Translations under genes and position numbers: made by a program
Notes under the pieces: generated by a model
What the model was told of the DNA's origin: nothing
Seen by the model: the letters and a program-made list of their open reading frames with translations, nothing else
Database searches by the model: none
Source: Poindextera sp036272595
GTDB lineage: Bacteria; Pseudomonadota; Alphaproteobacteria; Caulobacterales; Caulobacteraceae
Direction of reading: 5' to 3'
NCBI GenBank assembly: GCA_036272595.1
Contig: DATAYM010000017.1
Location: forward strand, 1 to 64,000
Length of the DNA: 64,000 nt
Shown: one piece after another, positions 47,020-55,041 of the stretch
Position numbering within the stretch: position 1 is the stretch's first letter
Layout of the letters: each line of letters opens with the position of its first letter

Positions 47020-47255
47020 CCCACCTCCACCCGGTAGGATTCGATCACGGTGTTGGCCAAAAGCCGCTCGCACATCGACTTGACCTCCGCCTCGGACCTG
47101 GCCGGATCGTCGCCGGCGAGGTCGAAGACGATGGTCTTGCCGACCCTGACCTCGGAAACGCCCGAATAGCCCAGGCCGTGCAGCGCGCCTTCGATGGCCT
47201 TGCCCTGGACGTCGAGCACGCCGGGCTTGAGGAAGACGTGAACGGTTGCTCTCAT
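47016..47255 (-). CDS. purS: Phosphoribosylformylglycinamidine synthase subunit PurS
   Basis: 79 aa, the small bridging subunit that joins PurL and PurQ. RATVHVFLKPGVLDVQGKAI and VSEVRVGKTIVFDL match the family. Its ATG overlaps the purC stop by 4 bases (ATGA), and its own stop overlaps the purQ start, so the three genes are tightly coupled. Confidence 0.94.
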   Translation of the reverse strand: MRATVHVFLKPGVLDVQGKAIEGALHGLGYSGVSEVRVGKTIVFDLAGDDPARSEAEVKSMCERLLANTVIESYRVEVG

Positions 47256-48052
47256 GCCTGGTCGTCGTCGTTGGAGGCGCGCTGGTCGTCGTCGTTCGAG
47301 GGGCGGCCGCCCTGGATGACGGTCGGCATCTCCTTCATGATGCCGAGCCGCCGCGCAACCTCGGCGTAGCTCTCGATCACATTGCCCAGGTCGCGGCGAA
47401 AGCGGTCCTTGTCCAGCTTCTCGTTGGTGGTCGAATCCCACAGCCGGCAGCTGTCCGGGCTGATCTCATCGGCCAGCACCACCCGGGCGAAATCGTTCTC
47501 CCACAGGCGGCCGAACTCGATCTTGAAGTCCACCAGGGTGATGCCGACGGCGCTGAACACCCCGCACAGGAAGTCGTTGACCCGAAGGGTCATGGCCATG
47601 ATGTCGTCGATTTCCTGGGGACTCGCCCAGTTGAAGGCGGTGATGTGCTCCTCGGCCACCATGGGGTCGTGCAGCTTGTCGTCCTTCAGGCAGAATTCGA
47701 TGATCGAACGCGGCAGCACCTGGCCCTCGGGCAGGCCGAACCGGGTCGACAGCGAGCCGGCGGCGATGTTCCGGCAAATAACCTCGAGCGGAATTATCTC
47801 AACTTCGCGAATAAGTTGCTCGCGCAGGTTCAGACGGCGGATGAAGTGGGTCTGAATGCCGATCGCACTCAGCTTGGTCATCATGTATTCGCTGATGCGA
47901 TTGTTCAGCACGCCCTTGCCTTCGAGCGAGGCTTTTTTCTTGCCGTCGAAGGCGGTGGCGTCATCCTTGAAATACTGGATAAGCGTACCAGGCTCCGGAC
48001 CCTCGTAGAGGATCTTGGCCTTGCCTTCGTAAATCTTCTTGCGGCGGGTCAT
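47252..48052 (-). CDS. purC: Phosphoribosylaminoimidazole-succinocarboxamide synthase
   Basis: 266 aa. Forms SAICAR from CAIR, aspartate and ATP. The N-terminal KKIYEGKAKILYEGP, the FKDDATAFDGKKK segment and EFCLKDDKLHDPMV-type stretch (here IIEFCLKDDKLHDP) match SAICAR synthetase. The last residues contain a tandem duplication, RPSNDDDQ then RASNDDDQ, from a 24-base DNA repeat at the 3' end. First gene of the purCSQ operon; divergent from the KirBac gene. Confidence 0.95.
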   Translation of the reverse strand: MTRRKKIYEGKAKILYEGPEPGTLIQYFKDDATAFDGKKKASLEGKGVLNNRISEYMMTKLSAIGIQTHFIRRLNLREQLIREVEIIPLEVICRNIAAGSLSTRFGLPEGQVLPRSIIEFCLKDDKLHDPMVAEEHITAFNWASPQEIDDIMAMTLRVNDFLCGVFSAVGITLVDFKIEFGRLWENDFARVVLADEISPDSCRLWDSTTNEKLDKDRFRRDLGNVIESYAEVARRLGIMKEMPTVIQGGRPSNDDDQRASNDDDQA

Positions 48053-48188
48053 GGGTTCAGGGTCTTCCCCGCGAGGCGGCGGCGCATCTTGGCTTGCCCC
48101 ACGTCCGACTCGACGTTCGACAATGTAGGGCGGTGCGGGCCTGAAAGAAATGGCGGCTGGCCCGCAAACCGGCCGGAGAGGGCGAGGT

Positions 48189-49154
48189 ATGGCGGTTAAA
48201 ACACGCAGAACGCAACGGGCGGCGCGACGGGCCGCGATGAGGGCCGAACTCCAGGCCGAGGCCGAGGCGGCTTCGCGGCCGCGGTTTTCCACCGCCACGG
48301 CCGCGCGCAAGGACATCCACGTCATCGGCGCCGAAAGAGGCGGCCTGCGCGATTTCTACCATGGGCTGCTGACCATTCCGTGGTGGGCCTTCTATCTGCT
48401 GGTGGCCGGGGTCTACCTGAGCTTGAACCTGGTGTTCGCCACCCTCTACTGGCTCGACCCCGGCGCGGTCGCCAATGCGCGGCCGGGATCGTTCCTCGAC
48501 AACTTCTTCTTCAGCGTCGAGACCATCTCGACCATCGGCTACGGCGTGCTGACGCCGAAAGGCCTCTATGGCAACCTGGTGATGACGGTGGAAGCCTTCA
48601 CCGGCCTCGGCATGGTCGCCATCGCCACCGGCCTGATCTTCTCGCGGGTGTCGCGGCCGACGGCGCGGGTGATGTTCAGCCGCGTCGCGGTGATCACGCC
48701 GTTCGACGGGGTGCCGGCGCTGATGTTCCGCGCCGCCAACCAGCGCGGCAACCAGATCCTGGAGGCGGAGGCGGCGGTGAACCTGTTCGGCCAGATCACC
48801 ACCGCCGAGGGCCACACCATGCGCCGTTTCGAACCGCTGCAGCTGGTCCGCTCCCGCCAGCCGATGTTCGCGCTCAGCTGGACGCTGATGCACCTGATCG
48901 ACGAATCCAGCCCGCTCTACGGCGCGACGGCGGAATCGCTGCAGGCCAACGGCGCCGAGCTGGTGGTATCACTGAGCGGCGTCGACGAGGTTTTCGCCCA
49001 GCGCATCTATGCGCGATACTCCTACCTGGCCGACGAGATCGTCTGGAATCGCCGGCTGGCCGACGTTCTCACCACCGACGAGACAGGCGTACGGGTGGTG
49101 AACTATTATAATTTCCACAAGCTGATGGAGCCGCCGGACGAGGCCTCGCATTGA
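48189..49154 (+). CDS. Inward-rectifier potassium channel (KirBac type)
   Basis: 321 aa from ATG 48189. Two membrane helices flank a pore with the selectivity filter TIGYG (SVETISTIGYGVL). A cytoplasmic immunoglobulin-like C-terminal domain follows (VMFSRVAVITPFDGVPALMFRAANQRGNQI). The N-terminal tail is rich in Arg/Ala. Such channels pass K+ and are modulated by lipids. It faces away from purC. Confidence 0.92.
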   Translation: MAVKTRRTQRAARRAAMRAELQAEAEAASRPRFSTATAARKDIHVIGAERGGLRDFYHGLLTIPWWAFYLLVAGVYLSLNLVFATLYWLDPGAVANARPGSFLDNFFFSVETISTIGYGVLTPKGLYGNLVMTVEAFTGLGMVAIATGLIFSRVSRPTARVMFSRVAVITPFDGVPALMFRAANQRGNQILEAEAAVNLFGQITTAEGHTMRRFEPLQLVRSRQPMFALSWTLMHLIDESSPLYGATAESLQANGAELVVSLSGVDEVFAQRIYARYSYLADEIVWNRRLADVLTTDETGVRVVNYYNFHKLMEPPDEASH

Positions 49155-49209
49155 TCCCGCCCTCAGGGTCACCTATGGACACGGGCAGTAGGGGCTTTTG
49201 GACGCAAGC

Positions 49210-49533
49210 ATGACCACCTTCGACGACCGCGAACAGGGTTACGAGCGAAAGTTCGCCGAGGACGAGGCGCTGGAATTCAAAGCCATCGCCCGCCGCAACC
49301 GGCTGCTCGGCCTGTGGGCGGGCGAGCTGATGGGCCTGGAAGACAAGCACCTGCAGGACTACGCGGCCGCCATCGTCCGTTCGGAAGTCACCGCGCCGGA
49401 TGAGGAAGACGTGCTGCGCCGCGTACACGGCGACCTGGTCGGGGCCGGCCTTAAGGTTACCGAGGGCCAGGTGCTCGGCAAGATGCACGAACTGCTGGCC
49501 GTCGCCCGCGGCCAACTCCAGGCCGGGGCTTGA
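49210..49533 (+). CDS. DUF1476 protein (ATP synthase zeta-type inhibitor)
   Basis: 107 aa from ATG 49210. MTTFDDREQGYERKFAED and AIARRNRLLGLWAGELMGL are the conserved alphaproteobacterial DUF1476 start and helix. In Paracoccus the zeta subunit inhibits the F1-ATPase. It follows the KirBac gene by 55 bases on the same strand. Confidence 0.9.
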   Translation: MTTFDDREQGYERKFAEDEALEFKAIARRNRLLGLWAGELMGLEDKHLQDYAAAIVRSEVTAPDEEDVLRRVHGDLVGAGLKVTEGQVLGKMHELLAVARGQLQAGA

Positions 49534-49557
49534 GCGCGCCGCGCTTCTTTTAATACC

Positions 49558-49588
49558 CGTCATGGCCCGACTTGTTCGGGCCACCCAT
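49558..49588. repeat. CGTCATGGCCCG repeat, copy A
   Basis: CGTCATGGCCCGACTTGTTC and the following bases; GGCCCG and CGGGCC form a short hairpin. Matches copies at 49717 (inverted) and 53692. Confidence 0.7.
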
Positions 49589-49607
49589 AAACGCCAAGCT
49601 TGGCCTT

Positions 49608-49706
49608 ATGGTCTCGGCCGACGCCTCGATCGCCGTCTACATGATGAGCAACCGCAAACACGGCACGCTCTATGTCGGCGTGACGAGGCCGAGCCTCACC
49701 GGATAG
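49608..49706 (+). pseudogene. Truncated GIY-YIG nuclease remnant
   Basis: 33 codons, MVSADASIAVYMMSNRKHGT then LYVGVTRPSLTG and TAG. AVYMMSN and TLYVGVT are the opening strands of a GIY-YIG domain, cut off before the catalytic helix. It is bracketed by copies A and B of the CGTCATGGCCCG repeat, and the reading frame runs into the repeat side, so the rest of the gene was lost. Probably not functional. Confidence 0.55.
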
Positions 49707-49716
49707 AGTCGCGTCT

Positions 49717-49748
49717 ATGGGTGGCCCGGACAAGCCGGGCCATGACGG
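49717..49748. repeat. CGTCATGGCCCG repeat, copy B (inverted)
   Basis: ATGGGTGGCCCGGACAAGCC and the following GGGCCATGACGG is the reverse complement of copy A with a few changes. It lies between the GIY-YIG remnant and purB. Confidence 0.7.
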
Positions 49749-49761
49749 TGAGAATAGGTCC

Positions 49762-51066
49762 TCACGTCCCGAACGCGCGCTGGAACAGGGCGTCCAGGTT
49801 CTTGAAGTGATAGGCGAGGTCGAACAGCTCCGAGAGTTCGGCGTCGCTCAGGTGCGGGCGCACGTCCGGGTCGCTCATCAGCAGTTCGGCGAAGCTCCCC
49901 TCGCCGCGCCAGACCTTCATGGCGTTGCTCTGCACCGCCGCATAGGCGGTCTCGCGGGCGACGCCCTTCTGGGTCAGGGCCAGCAGCACCCGCTGGGAGT
50001 TCACCAGGCCGCCGAGCCGGTCGAGGTTGCGGCGCATGTTCTCCGGGTAGACCACCAGCCGCTCGACGACGCCGGCCAGCCGGCGCAGCGCGAAATCCAG
50101 GTGCACGCAGGCGTCCGGGGCGATGCCGCGCTCGACCGACGAGTGGCTGATGTCGCGCTCGTGCCACAGCGCCACGTCCTCCAGCGCCGGGACCACCGCC
50201 GAGCGCACCAGCCGCGCCAGGCCGGTCAGGTTCTCGGTCAGGATCGGATTGCGCTTGTGCGGCATGGCCGACGAGCCCTTCTGGCCCTGGTCGAACGGCT
50301 CCTCGGCCTCCAGCACCTCGGTGCGCTGCAGGTGGCGGATCTCCACCGCCAGCCGCTCGACCGAGGAGGCGACCACGCCCAGGGCGGCGAAATAGGCGGC
50401 GTGGCGGTCGCGCGGGATCACCTGGGTCGAGATCGGCTCGATCCCTAAGCCCATCTTCGCCGCCACATGGGCTTCGACGCGCGGATCGACATTGGCGAAG
50501 GTGCCGACGGCGCCGGAGATGGCGCAGACCGCGATCTCCTCGCGCGCGACCTCAAGCCGCCGCCTGGCGCGCTGGAACTCGACATAATGGCCGGCCAGCT
50601 TCAGGCCGAAGGTGGTCGGTTCGGCGTGCACCCCGTGGCTGCGGCCGACCGTGGGGGTGAAGCGATATTCGAAGGCGCGGGTCTTCAGCGCCGCCAGCAC
50701 CAGGTCGACATCCTCGATCAGAAGGTCGGTGGCGCGGGCCAGCTGCACGGCCAGGGTGGTGTCGTTGACGTCCGACGAGGTCAGGCCCTGGTGCAGGAAG
50801 CGCGCCTCGGGCCCGACGATCTCGGTGACGTGGGTCAGGAAGGCGATGACGTCGTGCTTCACCTCCCGCTCGATCTCGTCGATGCGGTCGGCGTCCCAGA
50901 CCACGTCCCGGCCCCGCTCCCAGATCGCCTCGGCGGCCAGTTTCGGGATGGTCCCGATCTCGGCCATGGCGTCCGCCGCATGGGCCTCGATCTCGAACAT
51001 GATTTTGAACTTGGCCTGCGGCGACCAGACGGCCGCGGCCTCGGGCCGGGAATAGCGAGGGATCAT
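49762..51066 (-). CDS. purB: Adenylosuccinate lyase
   Basis: 434 aa from the ATG at 51066. Removes fumarate from SAICAR and adenylosuccinate. The signature SSAMPHKRNP is complete; TSSDVNDTTLA and GRSHGVHAEPTTFG are the other conserved blocks. It lies on the same strand as purC but is separated from it by KirBac and DUF1476. Confidence 0.97.
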   Translation of the reverse strand: MIPRYSRPEAAAVWSPQAKFKIMFEIEAHAADAMAEIGTIPKLAAEAIWERGRDVVWDADRIDEIEREVKHDVIAFLTHVTEIVGPEARFLHQGLTSSDVNDTTLAVQLARATDLLIEDVDLVLAALKTRAFEYRFTPTVGRSHGVHAEPTTFGLKLAGHYVEFQRARRRLEVAREEIAVCAISGAVGTFANVDPRVEAHVAAKMGLGIEPISTQVIPRDRHAAYFAALGVVASSVERLAVEIRHLQRTEVLEAEEPFDQGQKGSSAMPHKRNPILTENLTGLARLVRSAVVPALEDVALWHERDISHSSVERGIAPDACVHLDFALRRLAGVVERLVVYPENMRRNLDRLGGLVNSQRVLLALTQKGVARETAYAAVQSNAMKVWRGEGSFAELLMSDPDVRPHLSDAELSELFDLAYHFKNLDALFQRAFGT

Positions 51067-51103
51067 GGGCGCTAGATAGGCCGCCCCGGCTCGCAAGGAA
51101 AGC

Positions 51104-52507
51104 TCAGGCTTGCGCCTGCACAACGCCCGCCGCGGCCATGTCGGCGCGGATGGTGCGCGCCGCCGCGACGTAGTGCAGCGAACCCCAGACATAGGTGATC
51201 ATCGTCAGGATGATGCCGTACTGGGTCGCGCGCCAAAGGGTCGCGTGGCAGACGAGCGTCATGGCGGGATGCGCCGCCAGGCCGCCCGGGCACTGGACGA
51301 GGAAGTCGCCAAGCCCGTGCATGGCGAACAGACGCCTGCCGATGACGTCGATCAGCGCGCCGGTGATCGGCGGCCCGCCGCCGAGCGCGATGAGGTTGAG
51401 CACGAAGAACAGCAGCGCGGTGGCCGTGGCGCGCGAGCGGGGCTCAACCAGGTTGTGCAGCACGCCCCAGGTCGGGCCGAGATAGGTGTAGCCGAAGACG
51501 CCGGGCAGGATGGCGATCGCCGCCGCCATGGTCCAGCTTGGGACCAGATAGACCGCGAGCGAGAGGGGCGCGGCGACGGCGACGCCGATCGCCGGCGTCC
51601 AGGCGTACCAGCGCCAGTCCGCCCTGCCGAGCCGGTCGGCGATCCAGCCGCCGAGGATGGTGCCCGCCCCGGTCGATATCCCGCCGATCAGGCCGAAGAT
51701 CACGCCCACCTGGGCGTAGTTCAGGCCGAAGCGGCGCTGGAAATAGAGGTTGGCGAACGCGCCGATCCCGTAGCCGGCGAACGACACCAAGGTCACGCCG
51801 GCGGTCATGTGGCGGAAGGAGCGGCTGCCGAACAGGCGCCGGGCCACCGCCGGCAGCGATGGCGCCGGCGTCGCATCCACCGTGCCGGAAGGCTCGGAAT
51901 AGCCGCGCGGCGGCTCCCGCACCGTCGCCTTGACCAGCACCGCCAGCAGCAGGCCCGGCAGGCCGACGACCACGAAGGCGACCCGCCAGCCGAAGCTTTG
52001 CGTCAGGAGGCCGCCGCTGATCGCCCCGATCATCGCGCCAAGCGGAATGCCGAACGAATAGATCGAGAGCGCCGTCGCCCGCTTGGCCGGCGTGTAGTAG
52101 TCGGCGATCAGCGACTGGGCCGATGGCGAGCATCCCGCCTCGCCGATGCCGACGCCGACCCTGCACAGCAGAAGCAGCAGGAAGTTGGAGGCCAGGCCGC
52201 ACAGCGCGGTCATGCCCGACCAGACCGCCAGCGAGACCGAGATGATCGTCACCCGGTTGTGCCTGTCGGCCACCCGCGCCAGGGGCACCGCCAGGATGGT
52301 GTAGAGAATGGCGAAGGAGAGGCCGCCCAGCAGACCGACCTGGAAGTCGGTGATCTTCATGTCGATCTTGATCGCCTGGCTGATGGTGGCGACGATCGTG
52401 CGGTCGATGAAGTTCGACGTGTAGACCAGCATCAGGGCCACGACGACCCAGTTGGAATAGGCCTCTGAATAAAGCGGCCTGGGCGCGGGGCCGGCGGTGT
52501 CGGTCAT
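51104..52507 (-). CDS. MFS transporter (spinster/aromatic-acid-like branch)
   Basis: 467 aa from ATG 52507, 12 helices. SNFIDRTIVATISQAIKIDMKITDFQVGLLGG is the first-half signature with the family-typical D-R pair. GVGIGEAGCSPSAQSLIADYYTPAKRATALS is the conserved loop 2-3. It resembles carriers for hydrophobic organic acids. Expressed toward purB with a 37-base gap; substrate unknown. Confidence 0.88.
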   Translation of the reverse strand: MTDTAGPAPRPLYSEAYSNWVVVALMLVYTSNFIDRTIVATISQAIKIDMKITDFQVGLLGGLSFAILYTILAVPLARVADRHNRVTIISVSLAVWSGMTALCGLASNFLLLLLCRVGVGIGEAGCSPSAQSLIADYYTPAKRATALSIYSFGIPLGAMIGAISGGLLTQSFGWRVAFVVVGLPGLLLAVLVKATVREPPRGYSEPSGTVDATPAPSLPAVARRLFGSRSFRHMTAGVTLVSFAGYGIGAFANLYFQRRFGLNYAQVGVIFGLIGGISTGAGTILGGWIADRLGRADWRWYAWTPAIGVAVAAPLSLAVYLVPSWTMAAAIAILPGVFGYTYLGPTWGVLHNLVEPRSRATATALLFFVLNLIALGGGPPITGALIDVIGRRLFAMHGLGDFLVQCPGGLAAHPAMTLVCHATLWRATQYGIILTMITYVWGSLHYVAAARTIRADMAAAGVVQAQA

Positions 52508-52624
52508 TCGAAACGTTCCCCAACGGCGCGGGCATACGCGCGCCAAAGCTTTTCAGCGCCTTTGCGGCGGACTAGACCGCGCTTTGGCCCGCGCGCCAAG
52601 GGGCCGCCAGAACCGGAGACGCAT

Positions 52625-53269
52625 ATGGAGATCCTGATCGGCGACAAGATCTGGTCGAGTTGGTCGCTGCGGCCATGGCTGGCCCTGAAGCGCACCGGCC
52701 AGCCGTTCACCGAGACCCTGATCGGGCTGCGCACCACCGAGACCAACGCCAAGGCCCGCGCCGCCGGCTCGCCGAACGGCCAGGTGCCGGTGCTGAAGGA
52801 TGGCGACGCGACCATCTGGGATTCGCTGGCCATCTGCGAATACCTCGCCGACCGCTTCGCGGACGCCAGGCTGTGGCCGAGCGACGTGGCGAGCCGGGCG
52901 TTTGGCCGGTCGGCGGCGGCGGAGATGCACGCCGGCTTCGCCTCCCTGCGCGGCGAATGCCCGATGGACCTCGGCCTGAAGACCGAGGTCGAGCTCTCCG
53001 AGGCGACCCATATCGACATCCGCCGCATCGTGGCGCTGTTCAACGAGCTGCGCGGCCGGTTTTCCGCCGACGGTCCGTTCCTGCTGGGCGCCTGGTCGAT
53101 CGCCGACGCCTTCTATACGCCGGTCGCCACCCGCTTCCGCAGCTACGGCGTGATGCTCACCGACTACGGCGACACCGGCCCCGCCGGCGCCTACTGCGAA
53201 GCCCTGCTGGAAACCCCGGAATTCCTGGAATGGGAAGCCGATGCCCTGAAGGCGAGGCCGCAACCCTGA
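52625..53269 (+). CDS. Glutathione S-transferase family protein
   Basis: 214 aa from ATG 52625. The N-terminal thioredoxin-like domain has the serine-rich active segment (WSSWSLRPWLALKRTG) and the glutathione-binding QVPVLKDG and DSLAICEYLADR. A helical C-terminal domain follows. Divergent from the MFS carrier. Conjugation or dehalogenation activity is not determined. Confidence 0.9.
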   Translation: MEILIGDKIWSSWSLRPWLALKRTGQPFTETLIGLRTTETNAKARAAGSPNGQVPVLKDGDATIWDSLAICEYLADRFADARLWPSDVASRAFGRSAAAEMHAGFASLRGECPMDLGLKTEVELSEATHIDIRRIVALFNELRGRFSADGPFLLGAWSIADAFYTPVATRFRSYGVMLTDYGDTGPAGAYCEALLETPEFLEWEADALKARPQP

Positions 53270-53534
53270 CGCCGTCTCCGGTCAGCAAATCCCTGACCCC
53301 CCTCCGCCGCGTGCTCAACTCTGCCGCATGTTCATCCGTCACAGCCCCGGCCGATCGATCCGTCCGAACAGCGCGTCTGCAGCGCGCGTTTCGGCGACGC
53401 CGGTTCGGGGGCTCTGATGGCTGGCGATGCGGTGCGGTTGAAGTCGGTCGGCGCGGTCATGACCGCCGAACGGGCCAACCGCGCGGTCTCGACGCCCTCG
53501 ATCTCGTGAGCCTGGAGGAACTCACCAGCAGCGA

Positions 53535-53621
53535 TTGTCCAGAGGCAAGGATGGCCGGCGGCCACCACCACCACCACCACCACCACAACAGACTACGCTA
53601 GCCATCCTTTCCTCTGGACAA
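53535..53621. repeat. Long hairpin with a (CCA)8 microsatellite loop
   Basis: TTGTCCAGAGGCAAGGATGG and the next base (53535-53555) pair with 53601-53621 at 20 of 21 positions. The 45-base loop contains eight CCA units (53562-53585). Confidence 0.7.
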
Positions 53622-53691
53622 CCTCCAGCGCACACCGGCCAAGCCGGTGGCGGCCGCGCCCCCGTGTCCGTTCAGGCCAACCCACCCTCTT

Positions 53692-53724
53692 CGTCATGGC
53701 CCGACTTGGTCGGGCCACCCATGA
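53692..53724. repeat. CGTCATGGCCCG repeat, copy C
   Basis: CGTCATGGCCCGACTTGGTC and the following bases, in the same orientation as copy A at 49558. Confidence 0.7.
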
Positions 53725-53850
53725 TCACCGCCTAGGATCAGTGTGCATCCCTGAACACAGGCAGGCCCCCTCCGACAACCGGAGCGCGTATGATGACTCG
53801 ACTACCGGCCAGCGCCTGGTCTAGGGTCTCTCCGTGGGCTGGAGGGGATC

Positions 53851-54279
53851 ATGGCGACATCACGGCAGAAGCGGGAGCTGCTCGGATCAGCAGCTCCGCT
53901 GGGCGCTGCGCGGCCGAAGGCGTCTCAGCAGAAGGCGGGGCCGCTCGGCTTAACCGATCCGGTTCGCCTGGAGGGCGTGCCTCCCGAAGACGTTCAGTTC
54001 GTAGAGGCTCCGGAGTTCTACGCTTCGGGCTGCCAAGTGACGCTGGTCGGAAACGATTTCGTAATGACCCTGACACGGCCCCGCACGGCCATGGCGATGC
54101 TGAAGGGAGAGGCGATACAGGTCGGCACGATGCTCCCTCAGGCCTACATCACGATGAGCGCCTCGGCTCTGAAAGACCTCTCAATCGTGATCGACGACGT
54201 GCTCAAGCAGTACGAGTCCGATCTGGGGCCGCTCAAAACCCCGTTCATGCGCGCACGAGCCGCGAACAACAAAAAGTGA
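53851..54279 (+). CDS. DUF3467-like protein, first gene of an AT-richer module
   Basis: 142 aa. A basic N-terminal tail (SRQKRELLGSAAPLGAARPK) precedes a domain with strands EFYASGCQVTLVGNDFVMTL and a helix AYITMSASALKDLSIVIDDVL, similar to the DUF3467 pattern (weak). Its TGA overlaps the GTG start of the next gene. Codon usage here is visibly less GC-rich than the surrounding genes, suggesting horizontal transfer. Function unknown. Confidence 0.6.
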   Translation: MATSRQKRELLGSAAPLGAARPKASQQKAGPLGLTDPVRLEGVPPEDVQFVEAPEFYASGCQVTLVGNDFVMTLTRPRTAMAMLKGEAIQVGTMLPQAYITMSASALKDLSIVIDDVLKQYESDLGPLKTPFMRARAANNKK

Positions 54280-54635
54280 GCGACGATAAACCGCTCCTTA
54301 TCGCGCCATCGTCGCTGATCCCCCAGGTGACGATGGTCCGCATTTACGCGGAGACCCTTGACCATGTCCGCGAGCATCATGGCCTCGAAATGGGCCAGAT
54401 CGCGCCTAATCTGCCTTCGCTGACGGCAGCCGTGGTGTCCGCGATCACCAACCCTACGCATATCGAAAACCCTCGGCCGGGTTCTTATGTATTCGTTGAC
54501 GCAGAGTCGACCAACGCCGCCGGCGACGCCATCAGAGCACCCACAAAGATTATCTCAGGAACATCCGCTTTATTGAAAACGTTTTACTTCGCATCAACCA
54601 CTGGTGAGCGAAATATTGTTTGGAGGAGGACTTAA
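54276..54635 (+). CDS. 119-aa protein, possible toxin-like nuclease
   Basis: GTG start at 54276, overlapping the previous stop (GTGA). Residues include MVRIYAETLDHVREHHGLEM and an end with RAPTKIISGTSALLKTFYF and ERNIVWRRT. The late histidine/arginine/threonine pattern recalls small RelE/barnase-like nucleases found in toxin-antitoxin and phage modules, but I cannot assign it. Its TAA overlaps the start of the DUF2283 gene (TAATG). Alternative: a structural phage protein. Confidence 0.5.
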   Translation: MSDDKPLLIAPSSLIPQVTMVRIYAETLDHVREHHGLEMGQIAPNLPSLTAAVVSAITNPTHIENPRPGSYVFVDAESTNAAGDAIRAPTKIISGTSALLKTFYFASTTGERNIVWRRT

Positions 54636-54916
54636 TGGCCAAGTCCGTTTCCTTCAACGTGGCCTATGACGCCAGAGCCGACGTGCTGTACATCAGCGCG
54701 CGCATGGAGCCTATGGCGTGTGGTACCGAGGACCCTCACGGGATCGTCTGGCGCTACGGTTCGGACGGCAAGCTGATTGGCGCAACGATCGTGGACTTCC
54801 GAGAAGTGTGGGGGGACAATGCCGCTTCCCTCGCGTTCGAGATAGCCGCGCGGTTTGACATCCCGCGCCGGCAGGCGCTGAACGTGGTCGAACATGCGCT
54901 GGAGTCCGGAACATGA
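54635..54916 (+). CDS. DUF2283 domain protein
   Basis: 93 aa, preceded by GGAGGAGG. VAYDARADVLYISARM and GKLIGATIVDFREV are the DUF2283 pattern. DUF2283 genes are often found beside small DUF4258 or RelE-like genes and are suspected to be antitoxin-like. It follows the 119-aa gene without a gap and overlaps the next small gene by 4 bases (ATGA). Confidence 0.7.
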   Translation: MAKSVSFNVAYDARADVLYISARMEPMACGTEDPHGIVWRYGSDGKLIGATIVDFREVWGDNAASLAFEIAARFDIPRRQALNVVEHALESGT

Positions 54917-55032
54917 GCGGTGCGCTATCGCTGACGGAAGCGCTAAGGACCGGCCGGTTGGCCGAGTTCATCGATCAAGCGGAAGCGGCCGGCGTTGGGC
55001 CAACCACTTCCGGGAATTTCGATGAAGCGTGA
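54913..55032 (+). pseudogene. Small gene truncated by the IS1595 insertion
   Basis: 39 codons, MSGALSLTEALRTGRLAEFI then DQAEAAGVGP and a short foreign-looking tail. The start resembles a class of small alphaproteobacterial proteins (TGRL-x-EFI-x-Q-x-E-x-x-GVGP) that normally continue for 20-30 more residues. The homology stops near 54999, just where sequence leading into the transposase begins, so the gene was cut by that insertion. Fourth gene of the module. Confidence 0.55.
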
Positions 55033-55041
55033 AGCGGATCG

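Larger units (their letters stand above)
53270..53850. other. Gene-free accessory stretch with repeats
   Basis: 581 bases between the GST gene and the DUF3467-like gene. It holds a microsatellite hairpin (53535-53621) and a CGTCATGGCCCG repeat (53692-53724). A 30-codon ORF at 53418 (MAGDAVRLKSVGAVMTAERA) shows no recognisable function and may be part of a degenerate gene. Nothing else is recognised. Confidence 0.6.

Noticed and set aside
53562..53585. Possible CRISPR-like repeat array
   Set aside because: Single trinucleotide microsatellite; no spacers and no cas genes anywhere in the window.
53551..53601. Short frame coding for eight histidines, like an affinity tag
   Set aside because: It is the CCA microsatellite read in one frame, inside a hairpin loop, with no vector sequence around it.
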